DNA of 53,704 bases. Origin: Gemmatimonadota bacterium (lineage in GTDB: Bacteria > Latescibacterota > UBA2968). The stretch lies in assembly GCA_026705765.1 (NCBI GenBank), contig JAPPAB010000139.1, positions 1-53,704 of the forward strand, given 5' to 3'. Numbering within the stretch: the stretch's first letter is position 1; each line of letters starts with the position of its first letter. Shown here piece by piece: positions 8,141 to 16,495 of this stretch. Both the position numbers and the translations under genes were made by a program. The notes under the pieces are model-generated. The model did no database searches. It saw only the letters and a program-made list of their open reading frames with translations, and was not told where the DNA came from.

Positions 8141-8541
8141 AGGTGTCTCCTTATTTGCTGGACCATATCTGCTCTGTATGTTGTGTCAGAGAGGACCACT
8201 GGCTGACTACCAATCCGACAGAGCCTTTTCTCGTTTTTGCTGAGAAATATCACGGCTGGTCCTGCTTTGCAAATATAATTTTAACAATGCAATATCCGTG
8301 CCAACGTAATTTGCCACAAGATATTTTTATTCATAAAGTATTATTTATATTTAAGTAATTAAAAAATAAAATATAAGAATCAGTCTGAAATTTTATATTC
8401 TTAATCACTATATATCGCGATATTTGACCATATATAGTGATTGCCGATATTAAGAATATATGAAACACAATTTAAGAGCCTTTGATTCCCATTTTTCTCA
8501 TTTTGCAATTATATGTTATATTTTTTATTTTATAGTTATTT
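8141..8541. other. AT-rich non-coding stretch
   Basis: About 400 bases with no credible gene on either strand, very AT-rich from 8270 onward. It lies between the leftward accessory genes and the rightward catabolic cluster, so promoters for both are expected here, though none can be assigned with confidence. It contains the nested palindrome described separately (8395-8459). Confidence 0.6.
8395..8459. repeat. Nested palindromic element
   Basis: Three dyads share one region. Outer arms ATATTCTTAA (8395-8404) and TTAAGAATAT (8450-8459) are perfect. Inner arms AATCACTATATA (8403-8414) and TATATAGTGATT (8431-8442) are a perfect 12-bp inverted repeat. Within the loop, ATATCGCGATAT (8412-8423) is a perfect 12-bp palindrome. 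It could be an operator, a recombination or mobile-element end, or an RNA hairpin; a simple terminator is less likely because the stem is almost all A/T. Confidence 0.8.
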
Positions 8542-8643
8542 GAGGATACAAAAGGCGAAATCCATACGTTATTTTACCTGACCATACCGGGAAGTCACGA
8601 TGAGTCGATTGTAAATCTAAAGGATCAATTTGAGAAGATCTAA
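8542..8643 (+). pseudogene. Startless 33-codon remnant upstream of the dioxygenase
   Basis: An open frame with no ATG or GTG reads EDTKGEIHTLFYLTIPGSHD... and ends in a TAA whose bases run into the Shine-Dalgarno of the next gene (TAAGGAG), a typical operon junction. A TAG closes it at 8533-8535. The composition is protein-like, suggesting the 3' tail of a gene that once preceded the dioxygenase and was cut off where the AT-rich segment begins. Chance remains possible at this length. Confidence 0.3.
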
Positions 8644-8654
8644 GGAGCCAGAAA

Positions 8655-9710
8655 ATGGAACGGGAATTTCAGGAGCGTGTCGTAAAGATAGAGCCTCCAA
8701 AGCATCACTTCGTATTTCTGATTGCACCTGACGGTTCTATGCTCGGCCTTGATGAAAGTAGCGAACTCGCCTTGCACGACGAAGCCGACGATCGTGTGAT
8801 CTGGGATCGCACACCAGAAGGCATAAAGCACGTGGCAACCGGTAAAGATGTATCCAGCAATATCGATGAGGATGTCTGCACATTGTCTATCGGTTCAGAC
8901 GATATGACCTTCACCACCTATCACGGCCCTGAAAAATTGCCGTCTGAATATCTCGAACACTTAAAGCGCGAAGGGTGGGTCTGTCTGACCTGTATTCTGC
9001 CACCAGACATTTTAGAAGATATGGAACGCGTCGCCGGTACAGATCGTTACGAACACCTGGAAATGAACACCGACATACCCAGGATATGTCAGAGTGTCTC
9101 TGTTGCCAGAGCAACCATTGAGCCCATCTCCATTTGGTTGGCCAGGCAGTATATGGGAGCCCGCGATTTACACCTCTCGCATCCACCCGGTTTTAGAATC
9201 GAGTACCCGGATGATGGCAAAAGAAAATTGGGCGGTTGGCACTCTGATTTTCCCTATTCGGCGTCAACCGGTGGCAATGAGCCTCCCGACAGAAAGGGAC
9301 CCATTAAGGCCATGCAACGCAATGTCTGTGTGTCTGACTTTACCAGGATTCGCGGTGCAACAGCATTTAAACTGGGCTCACATCTATCAGATACGCCACC
9401 ACCACCAGAGTGGAACGACACACAAGCGAGTCGCTTTCCCTATCACGGCCCTGAAGCCGATGTGATAGAAGCGCCCAGTGGTAGCGTTATCCTCTACGAT
9501 GCCAGGATGTGGCATCGAGCAGGCATCAACCGCAGCCAGCAGAAAAGAGCTGCAATGCTACAATCGTTTCAAGCACCAGATGTTCTGCCCAAAAACGACA
9601 CCACAGCCACGTATGAACGCCTCGTGGAGAGTCCCATTTTCAATGAACTAAATGATAGAGAACAGAAGGATATAACAGCGCTGCTGACCAACAAGCCAAC
9701 AATCGGTTGA
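8655..9710 (+). CDS. Phytanoyl-CoA dioxygenase (PhyH)-like Fe(II)/2-oxoglutarate oxygenase
   Basis: A 351-residue protein whose C-terminal 250 residues have the PhyH jelly-roll pattern. The Fe(II) facial triad is visible as H196-x-D198 in GGWHSDF and H287 in MWHRAG, with the 2OG-binding arginine near 298 (QQKRAAML). The first 95 residues are an extension, beta-rich by appearance and not part of the usual PhyH fold. Family members hydroxylate carbon next to carboxyl, amine, phosphonate or ether groups; the substrate cannot be read here. It is the first intact gene of the catabolic cluster, with AAGGAG before the ATG and a sulfatase 15 bases downstream. Confidence 0.85.
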   Translation: MEREFQERVVKIEPPKHHFVFLIAPDGSMLGLDESSELALHDEADDRVIWDRTPEGIKHVATGKDVSSNIDEDVCTLSIGSDDMTFTTYHGPEKLPSEYLEHLKREGWVCLTCILPPDILEDMERVAGTDRYEHLEMNTDIPRICQSVSVARATIEPISIWLARQYMGARDLHLSHPPGFRIEYPDDGKRKLGGWHSDFPYSASTGGNEPPDRKGPIKAMQRNVCVSDFTRIRGATAFKLGSHLSDTPPPPEWNDTQASRFPYHGPEADVIEAPSGSVILYDARMWHRAGINRSQQKRAAMLQSFQAPDVLPKNDTTATYERLVESPIFNELNDREQKDITALLTNKPTIG

Positions 9711-9725
9711 TATACAGGAGTTGTA

Positions 9726-11177
9726 ATGGCCAACCAAAAACTACTGAATTTCATATTTTTTCAGCCCGACGAAATGCGAGCCGAAAGTTTGGGCTGTTAC
9801 GGTCATCCATTGATCAAAACCCCAAATTACGATCGCCTCGCAGCAGAAGGCATTCGCTTTGATCAATGCCATGTGCAAAATGCCCAGTGTACGCCTTCCA
9901 GAGTTTCGATGATGACGGGGCTTTATCCTCACTGTGCCGGACATCGCTCCATGTGGCATCTGATCAGACCTCACGAACCCCATCTTTTTAAATATCTCCA
10001 TGAAGCTGGCTACGATATTCACTGGTTTGGCAAAAACGATATGCTCGCGCCCGGAAGTTTGTCCTGCATCAAAGAATATTATGAACACAAAGACGACAAA
10101 AGAAAGAACCGCTGGCAAAGTGGCGACAAAGAATTCTATAGCTTTGACTATCTCCCCCTCGACTGCGAAAGAGAAGAGGTTGCCGACTATGTGAAAGTCA
10201 AATCGGGAATCGATTTTTTGCGCAATCGCAATGACGATGACAATCCCTTCTTTTTATTTTTGCCACTTCTCCAACCCCATCCAAGTTATACCACCCACCC
10301 TGATTTTTACGACATGTATGATCCCAAAGATATACCGGATTTGCGACCTCCAGACCTGGACAAAAAGCCAGATTTCTACACGCTCATCAGGAAATACCGT
10401 CGCCTTGATGAATTGTCAGATGCTTTCTTTCGAAAGTTGAATGCCGCTTATCTCGGCATGATCAGTTTTACCGACTGGCTTCTCGGAGAGCTGATGGCTG
10501 TTATGGAGGAGAAGGGCCTTTTTGAAAATACGGTTCTCATTGTTTCATCTGATCACGGTGACTGGGCAGGCGACTATGGCCTCGTTGAAAAATGGCCCAG
10601 TGATTACAGCGATACACTGACGCACGTACCGCTATTGGTCAAAGCACCCGGTAACAAAGCAGGTCATGTGGTTGAAGGCCCCGTTGAAATGTTTGACATC
10701 ATGCCATCCGTTCTGGAACTGGCCGGTCTTTCGACCACACACACGCATTTCGCCAGATCCTTTGTGCCTCAACTCCACGGAGAAGCAGAAGACAAAAACA
10801 GATTGGTATTCGCAGAAGGGGGCTATGAGCCCCAAGAACCGCATGTGTTTGAAGGACGATGGAACTTGTGGAATAAAAATCCCGAGCAGGATAGCATCTA
10901 TTTGCCCAAAGGCAAATTGCAACAAGAAATACCCGAAAGTGTCTGCCGCACGACCATGATCAGGAGTTTGAATCACAAACTTATTCGACGCACAGCCGGT
11001 CAGGACGAATTATACGATCTGGAGAATGATCCACGAGAGTTAGAAAATTTGATTGATGATCCTGGTATGCAAGAGACAAAATCAGACCTGGAAAGAGCCA
11101 TGCTCGATTGGTTTATGAAAACCTCTGATACGGTTCCTGTGGGCGGAGATCCAAGAGGCTTTCCGCTTGAAAAATAG
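9726..11177 (+). CDS. Type I (formylglycine) sulfatase
   Basis: A 483-residue sulfatase/alkaline-phosphatase-superfamily enzyme that hydrolyses a sulfate ester. The signature C55-T-P-S-R59, followed by VSMMTG, contains the cysteine converted to formylglycine. Metal-site residues include D15 in FQPDEMR (a PDE/PDQ-type variant of the usual DD pair) and the DH of SSDHGDW. The C-terminus carries the usual DELYDLENDPRELENL segment. No signal peptide is present, so it is probably cytoplasmic. GGAG lies before the ATG. No formylglycine-generating enzyme is in the window; it must be encoded elsewhere. Confidence 0.93.
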   Translation: MANQKLLNFIFFQPDEMRAESLGCYGHPLIKTPNYDRLAAEGIRFDQCHVQNAQCTPSRVSMMTGLYPHCAGHRSMWHLIRPHEPHLFKYLHEAGYDIHWFGKNDMLAPGSLSCIKEYYEHKDDKRKNRWQSGDKEFYSFDYLPLDCEREEVADYVKVKSGIDFLRNRNDDDNPFFLFLPLLQPHPSYTTHPDFYDMYDPKDIPDLRPPDLDKKPDFYTLIRKYRRLDELSDAFFRKLNAAYLGMISFTDWLLGELMAVMEEKGLFENTVLIVSSDHGDWAGDYGLVEKWPSDYSDTLTHVPLLVKAPGNKAGHVVEGPVEMFDIMPSVLELAGLSTTHTHFARSFVPQLHGEAEDKNRLVFAEGGYEPQEPHVFEGRWNLWNKNPEQDSIYLPKGKLQQEIPESVCRTTMIRSLNHKLIRRTAGQDELYDLENDPRELENLIDDPGMQETKSDLERAMLDWFMKTSDTVPVGGDPRGFPLEK

Positions 11178-11186
11178 GAGAATGAA

Positions 11187-11296
11187 ATGTCGAAGGACCG
11201 ACCCAACCTGGTTGTCATTTACTGCGATGATTTAGGATACGGCGACTGATGGCTGACCTTCAATCGTGGGCAGAAGAAATGGATGTGGAAGAATGA
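11187..11296 (+). pseudogene. Scar of a fourth sulfatase gene (both ends kept, middle deleted)
   Basis: Ten bases after the previous stop, with an AGGAG ribosome site, an ATG opens MSKDRPNLVVIYCDDLGYGD and stops at once (TGA 11247-11249). This is exactly a sulfatase N-terminus through the DD metal motif. Immediately after, another frame reads MADLQSWAEEMDVEE then TGA (11249-11296), which resembles the extreme C-terminal helix of sulfatases. The simplest reading is an internal deletion of a roughly 1.4-kb sulfatase gene that left some 110 bases. The next sulfatase's ATG overlaps this remnant's last stop codon. Confidence 0.7.
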
Positions 11297-13530
11297 TGGA
11301 ATCAAATTTTCGTGGTAAGATAGGCATCTCCTACAAGGATTCAGAGCCAGATTGGCTTTCCCCTCCATCGTCAGACGGCACTCCAAACGTCCTTGTGATT
11401 CTTCTGGATGATACCGGATTCGGCAATCTGGGTTGCTATGGTTCGACAATCGAAACACCAAACATGGACGCCCTCGCAGCAAACGGGTTGCGGTACAACA
11501 ATTTTCATGTCACGCCCCTGTGTTCCCCGACCCGAGCCTCTCTGTTAACCGGCCGTAACCACCATGCCGTTGGTATGTCGACGATTGTCGATGGCGGTGA
11601 TGCTGGGTTTCCCAACCGTCGAAGTCGCGTGAGCCGACACGCAGCTACCCTGGCAGAGATGCTGAGCGAAGAAGGCTTCGCCACCTTTGCCCTGGGCAAA
11701 TGGCACCTTAACCCCAGCACACAGAACTCGGCTGGTGGATCTCACGCCGAATGGCCATTGCAACGCGGGTTCGATCGCTTCTACGGCTTCCTGCCGGGTG
11801 CTACCGACCAGTTCTATCCAGAACTGACCTATGACAATCATCCAGTGTCGCCTTCAAAAACACCAGAAGAGGGCTATCACCTCACAGAAGACCTGGTAGA
11901 TCACGCCATCGAGTTTGTCAATGACCTCAAGGCCATGCGTCCAGAAACACCGTTCTTCATGTATTTTGCGCCAGGGGCTATGCATAACCCACATCAAGCG
12001 CCGAAAGAATACATCGAAAAATACCGCGGTCGTTTTGACGAGGGATGGGACGTCATCCGCGAGCGCTATTTCCAAAAGCAAACCGAACTTGGGATTATTC
12101 CCGACGGCACTCGCCTGCCACCCAGGAATCCCGGAGTACAACCGTGGGAAACACTGAGCCAGAATGAGAAAAATTTCGTGTGCCGGCTGCAGGAAACATG
12201 GGCAGGTTTCCTCGAACATACAGATGCACAGATCGGACGCTTGATCGAACATCTGCGCGCCATCGACCAGTTGGACAACACACTCCTGATCCTCACCGCC
12301 GACAACGGCACCAGCCAAAACGGTGGTCCTTATGGTGTTATGAACATCGGACCCAGCCCCCTGCGCAATGCCACAAACGATGGGCAGACTATAGGCGGGA
12401 AAACCGGTCGCGCTTTACCAGAAGAAGACTTTGATGCCATACAGGAAAAGCTGGATGATATCGGAAGCCCACACAGCTACACCGATATCCCCTGGGGTTG
12501 GGCTCAGGTCGGCAACACACCCTTGCCCTGGTATAAACAGGATACACACGCAGGGGGTGTACGGGTGCCGATGATTATTCATTATCCACTATCCATAAAA
12601 GATGCTGGCGGTGTAAGGGGGCAGTTCCACTTCGTTTCAGATCTCACACCGACAATACTTGAAGTACTCAATTTACAACCTCGGTCGTGCTACCGTGGAT
12701 ACGATCAGATGCCTATTACGGGAACGAGCATGGCCTACACTTTTGACGACAGAGATTGCCCTACGCAAAAACCTGTTCAGTATTTTGAAATGATGGGCAA
12801 CCGTGCGCTCTGGCTCGACGGCTGGATGGCCGTTACCAGACACGACCCAGACGACGATTATAATGATGACGAATGGGAATTATATTATCTTGATGAAGAT
12901 TTTTCGCAATCCAATAACCTCGCAAAGGCCGAGCCAGACCAACTGAAAAAGCTGATTGAAAGATGGTGGGTAGAAGCCGGACGCTATGGCGTCTTGCCTC
13001 TGCGCTCTGGGCTGCCACCGCGCCCCACCACTGCGGAACCCGATTCGCTGACGTATCATTTTGTTCCGCCAATGGCTCGCATTGCATCAAAACAATCGCC
13101 CGCCCTGGAACAGGGGAACTGGTCATTAACTGCCGAAGTTGAGATCCTGCCAGAAACCGAAGGCGTCATCTATGCCCAGGGAAAATCCCTCGATGGATTT
13201 TCTTTATTTATACAGAATGGCACCCTGTGCTTTGTGTATAACGCGCTGGGTCAAACAATCTCAGGTCGTTCCACAACGACGCTTCCCAATGGTCGTATTA
13301 CCGTGGGCGCTGCGTTCGAAACAGCCGACGATGGCACGGGAACCATCACGCTCACGGGAGATGGCGAGACAATCGGTTCGATCCAAATTCCAGACGCCAC
13401 ACGCAGGTCAAAGATGCGCGGTGTAGAAGTCGGTCGCAACCGACATTCACCCATCGCGAGCGTTTATCGTACACCTTTTGAATTCACTGGCGTTATCCAT
13501 TTTGTAGATATATACGTAGAACTCAGGTGA
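11296..13530 (+). CDS. Large arylsulfatase with C-terminal beta-sandwich domain
   Basis: A 744-residue type I sulfatase. DD at 38-39 (VILLDDTGFGNLGCYG), the formylglycine signature C76-S-P-T-R80 ASLLTGR, then AEMLSEEGFATFALGKWHL and LTADNGTSQNGGPYG give a complete active site. Residues from about 570 onward form a beta-rich domain resembling a LamG/concanavalin module, as in the large AtsA-type sulfatases. The start is one of two adjacent ATGs (11293 or 11296); an upstream GTG at 11266 has no ribosome site. It has no signal peptide. It is closely related to the next gene, indicating tandem duplication. Confidence 0.93.
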   Translation: MESNFRGKIGISYKDSEPDWLSPPSSDGTPNVLVILLDDTGFGNLGCYGSTIETPNMDALAANGLRYNNFHVTPLCSPTRASLLTGRNHHAVGMSTIVDGGDAGFPNRRSRVSRHAATLAEMLSEEGFATFALGKWHLNPSTQNSAGGSHAEWPLQRGFDRFYGFLPGATDQFYPELTYDNHPVSPSKTPEEGYHLTEDLVDHAIEFVNDLKAMRPETPFFMYFAPGAMHNPHQAPKEYIEKYRGRFDEGWDVIRERYFQKQTELGIIPDGTRLPPRNPGVQPWETLSQNEKNFVCRLQETWAGFLEHTDAQIGRLIEHLRAIDQLDNTLLILTADNGTSQNGGPYGVMNIGPSPLRNATNDGQTIGGKTGRALPEEDFDAIQEKLDDIGSPHSYTDIPWGWAQVGNTPLPWYKQDTHAGGVRVPMIIHYPLSIKDAGGVRGQFHFVSDLTPTILEVLNLQPRSCYRGYDQMPITGTSMAYTFDDRDCPTQKPVQYFEMMGNRALWLDGWMAVTRHDPDDDYNDDEWELYYLDEDFSQSNNLAKAEPDQLKKLIERWWVEAGRYGVLPLRSGLPPRPTTAEPDSLTYHFVPPMARIASKQSPALEQGNWSLTAEVEILPETEGVIYAQGKSLDGFSLFIQNGTLCFVYNALGQTISGRSTTTLPNGRITVGAAFETADDGTGTITLTGDGETIGSIQIPDATRRSKMRGVEVGRNRHSPIASVYRTPFEFTGVIHFVDIYVELR

Positions 13531-13552
13531 GGAACTAATCAGAGAATGATAT

Positions 13553-15796
13553 ATGGAACATGACAGGCATTTCAATGGGATCATCGGTCGGACCTTTGAA
13601 GACTCGACTGCATCATGGATCACGAAACCGACTGAGTTAAAACAGTCGCCCAACATCGTGATGATTGTGTTAGACGATGTCGGGTATTCACAATTGGGCT
13701 GTTATGGCTCTGACATTGAGACACCTGCGCTGGACAGTTTAGCAGAAGATGGCTTGCGATATGCGAATTTCCATGTAACCCCACTGTGTTCCCCTACCCG
13801 CACTTGCTTGTTGACGGGTCGAAACCATCATAGTGTCGGTATGGGCCGCGTGACTGAGATGAACAACGGCTTTCCCAATACACGCGGGTTTATTTCCAAA
13901 GAAGCCGCCAATCTGGCTGAACTATTGCGACCCCATGGCTATCAGACCCTCGCCGCAGGCAAATGGCACTTGAATGCCATCGATGACACGAGTCCGGCAG
14001 GGTCCTATGATCACTGGCCTTTACAACGTGGCTTTGACCGCTTCTATGGTTTCCTGGCTGGCGAGACCAACCAGTGGCATCCCGAACTCGTCATGGGCAA
14101 CGAGCGCATAGAACAGCCACCCGTCGAAGACTATCACCTATCTGAGGATATCGTCGACCAATCTTGCAAATGGCTTCGGCAGTTGGTTTCGGCAGACCCC
14201 GACAAACCCTTCTTTCTATACCTGGCATTTGCGGCTGGTCATTCACCCCACCACGTGCCACGAGAATTTGCAGACAAATACAAAGGTCGGTTTGACGATG
14301 GCTGGGATGTTGCGCGTGACAAAACCCTAACTCGCCAGAAAGCATCCGGTCTATTGCCTGATGATCAACGTCTCACCTCGCGGAATGCAGGTGTGCAGGT
14401 CTGGGATGAACTCAGCGCAGATGAGCAACGCCTTGCATCCAGGTTCGAGGAAATCTTCGCTGGCTTCATGGAACACACCGATGTTCAAATCGCCCGTTTG
14501 CTTGCCCAGTTGGATGCACTCGGTAAACGCCACGACACCATTGTGATCGCCCTTTCTGACAATGGCGCAGCATCTCTGGGTGGTCCTCACGGTAGCTACC
14601 ATCATCTGCGTTCCCGCATAGGAGATCCACCCACAGTTGAGGAAAATCTCGCCCACATTGATGACCTCGGCGGTCCTCTAAGCTATCCCATTTATCCTTC
14701 CGGCTGGGCGATGGCGGGCAACACGCCGTTCAAACGCTATAAAGGAAATACCTATGCAGGCGGTGTCCGCGCACCGTTGCTCATCCGTTGGCCAGCGGGG
14801 ATCCAGGCCAAAGGCGAAACGCGGCGACAGTTTTATCATGTGGTGGATATAACCCCGACCCTGTTAGACCTTCTGGGGCTGGATCTGCCCAATCAGGTGA
14901 ACGGCGTAGAACAAATCCCTTTGCATGGTACGTCGATGGCTCACACACTGAATGACAATACTGCGGATACCCAAAAAAAAATCCAGTATTTCGAAACGAC
15001 TGGTCAAAGAGCGATCTGGCACGAAGGCTGGAAAGCCGTGACTTTCCACACCAGAGGCACCGACTTCGATACAGACGAATGGGAGCTTTATCATTTGGAT
15101 CAGGACCTGGCCGAGATAGACAACCTGGCAGATCAGCATCCTGAAAAATTAAGAGAATTGATCGACCTCTGGTGGCGTGAAGCGGAGCAATACGGCGTCT
15201 TACCTCTGGATGATATAGTTGGCAGAAATGGTGTGGGCTGGTGGCCTGAACCCAAGGATCGCTGGGTATTATACCAGGATGCGGTACTGCCCCACCATTT
15301 TAAATCCGGCCCAAGAGTGCTCGGTCTCTCACATCGCATTACCGCACGCATTGAACGTAAATCAACGGACGTCGAAGGTACTATTGTCGCCGATGGTGGT
15401 CGATTTGGTGGCTGGAGCTTATTCATCCACGACAATCGCCTGCACTATACAAACAACCACTCCGGCGATCAAAAACGCATTTCTTCATCAGTGACAATTC
15501 CACCGGGCAATGTAACACTTCGTCTTGATGTGGTGAAAACCGGAGAAGATGAAGGGCGTGCACGTTTCTTTGTAAATGACCAGCCTGCGGGCGAAGGTCT
15601 TATATCACCATTTCGCCAATATAACTTTGTCAACGAACCCTTTGAAGTGGGGCGAGATAGCCAGACATCCGTTGACGATCACTACAACGCCCCGTTTGTA
15701 TTCTCAGGCCAAATCTTCAATGTGGTGATCGAGGCCGTAGGTGAAGAGATCGTGGATCAAAATACCCTGCTTGAAGAACTGATGAGTAGTCAATAG
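13553..15796 (+). CDS. Large arylsulfatase, paralogue of the preceding gene
   Basis: A 747-residue type I sulfatase with DD at 41-42 (IVLDDVGYSQLGCYG) and C79-S-P-T-R83 TCLLTGR as the formylglycine site. KWHLN and IALSDNGAASLGGPHG complete the metal and sulfate-binding set. The layout matches the 744-residue neighbour throughout, including the C-terminal LamG-like segment (about 580-740), so the two are tandem paralogues that may differ in substrate. It lies 22 bases downstream of it in the same operon and lacks a signal peptide. Confidence 0.93.
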   Translation: MEHDRHFNGIIGRTFEDSTASWITKPTELKQSPNIVMIVLDDVGYSQLGCYGSDIETPALDSLAEDGLRYANFHVTPLCSPTRTCLLTGRNHHSVGMGRVTEMNNGFPNTRGFISKEAANLAELLRPHGYQTLAAGKWHLNAIDDTSPAGSYDHWPLQRGFDRFYGFLAGETNQWHPELVMGNERIEQPPVEDYHLSEDIVDQSCKWLRQLVSADPDKPFFLYLAFAAGHSPHHVPREFADKYKGRFDDGWDVARDKTLTRQKASGLLPDDQRLTSRNAGVQVWDELSADEQRLASRFEEIFAGFMEHTDVQIARLLAQLDALGKRHDTIVIALSDNGAASLGGPHGSYHHLRSRIGDPPTVEENLAHIDDLGGPLSYPIYPSGWAMAGNTPFKRYKGNTYAGGVRAPLLIRWPAGIQAKGETRRQFYHVVDITPTLLDLLGLDLPNQVNGVEQIPLHGTSMAHTLNDNTADTQKKIQYFETTGQRAIWHEGWKAVTFHTRGTDFDTDEWELYHLDQDLAEIDNLADQHPEKLRELIDLWWREAEQYGVLPLDDIVGRNGVGWWPEPKDRWVLYQDAVLPHHFKSGPRVLGLSHRITARIERKSTDVEGTIVADGGRFGGWSLFIHDNRLHYTNNHSGDQKRISSSVTIPPGNVTLRLDVVKTGEDEGRARFFVNDQPAGEGLISPFRQYNFVNEPFEVGRDSQTSVDDHYNAPFVFSGQIFNVVIEAVGEEIVDQNTLLEELMSSQ

Positions 15797-15808
15797 GAGG
15801 AGGATTGA

Positions 15809-16483
15809 ATGATCTATACCATCCGCACATTTCACGTTCACCGCAAAGACTACGCCGAATTTGTTCGCTTTAGCGAAGAACAGATCTGGCCAGCCATCGA
15901 AGAAAAAGGAGCGCGTGCACTCGGCCTCTGGGTCGTTGCCATAGGTGGCCCCGAACGCATCTTTCTCATGACGCGATACGACAGCCATGGTCATTGGGAA
16001 GAAACCCGAAACTGGGACAATCTCGCCAATGAAGGCAGTGGACGTGCCGCACTCGTACACGAAACCGAATGTATTTCCCTCTTGCCCCTCACGCAAAGAC
16101 AGCCCGATAGCGACGCCCCCGAAAAAGAGCCTGGCATTTATACGCTGCGCTCATTCAAAGTCGCGCCCACCGACGTTTCGCGTTTTGCCGACTTATCAGA
16201 AAATCAGTGGTGGCCCTGGGTCACCCGGGGCGAAGGTGTGCGCCCCATTGGCCAATGGATAACCAAATCAGCACCCGAAGACCGCATCTACATGATGACG
16301 CGATACGACAGCCTGTATCATTGGGAAGGCCATCACAGAAATGTTGGCACCATCGCACAACCCGATGATCCAGAAATGGGCAAAGTCTGGGAAATCGGCC
16401 AAAAAGCCATTCAAGATCGCAAAAAAATCACCATCGATACCAACGTCAAAGTTCTGCGTCCCATCACCAGCAGAAGACCATAA
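15809..16483 (+). CDS. Tandem NIPSNAP-domain protein
   Basis: A 224-residue protein made of two about 105-residue NIPSNAP domains (dimeric alpha/beta-barrel type). Each starts with IYTIRTFHV or IYTLRSFKV and each contains the (I/F)xxMTRYDS-x-x-HWE segment. NIPSNAP members are small non-catalytic or oxygenase-like barrels often found in degradation operons. Fusing two copies probably builds the barrel within one chain. AGGAGGA precedes the ATG, 12 bases after the sulfatase. The exact role is unknown. Confidence 0.8.
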   Translation: MIYTIRTFHVHRKDYAEFVRFSEEQIWPAIEEKGARALGLWVVAIGGPERIFLMTRYDSHGHWEETRNWDNLANEGSGRAALVHETECISLLPLTQRQPDSDAPEKEPGIYTLRSFKVAPTDVSRFADLSENQWWPWVTRGEGVRPIGQWITKSAPEDRIYMMTRYDSLYHWEGHHRNVGTIAQPDDPEMGKVWEIGQKAIQDRKKITIDTNVKVLRPITSRRP

Positions 16484-16495
16484 AAGGAGACCCCA

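Noticed and set aside
11266-11295. Upstream start for the 744-residue sulfatase
   Set aside because: It lies within the deletion scar in a different frame, with no ribosome site; 11293 or 11296 gives a typical N-terminus.
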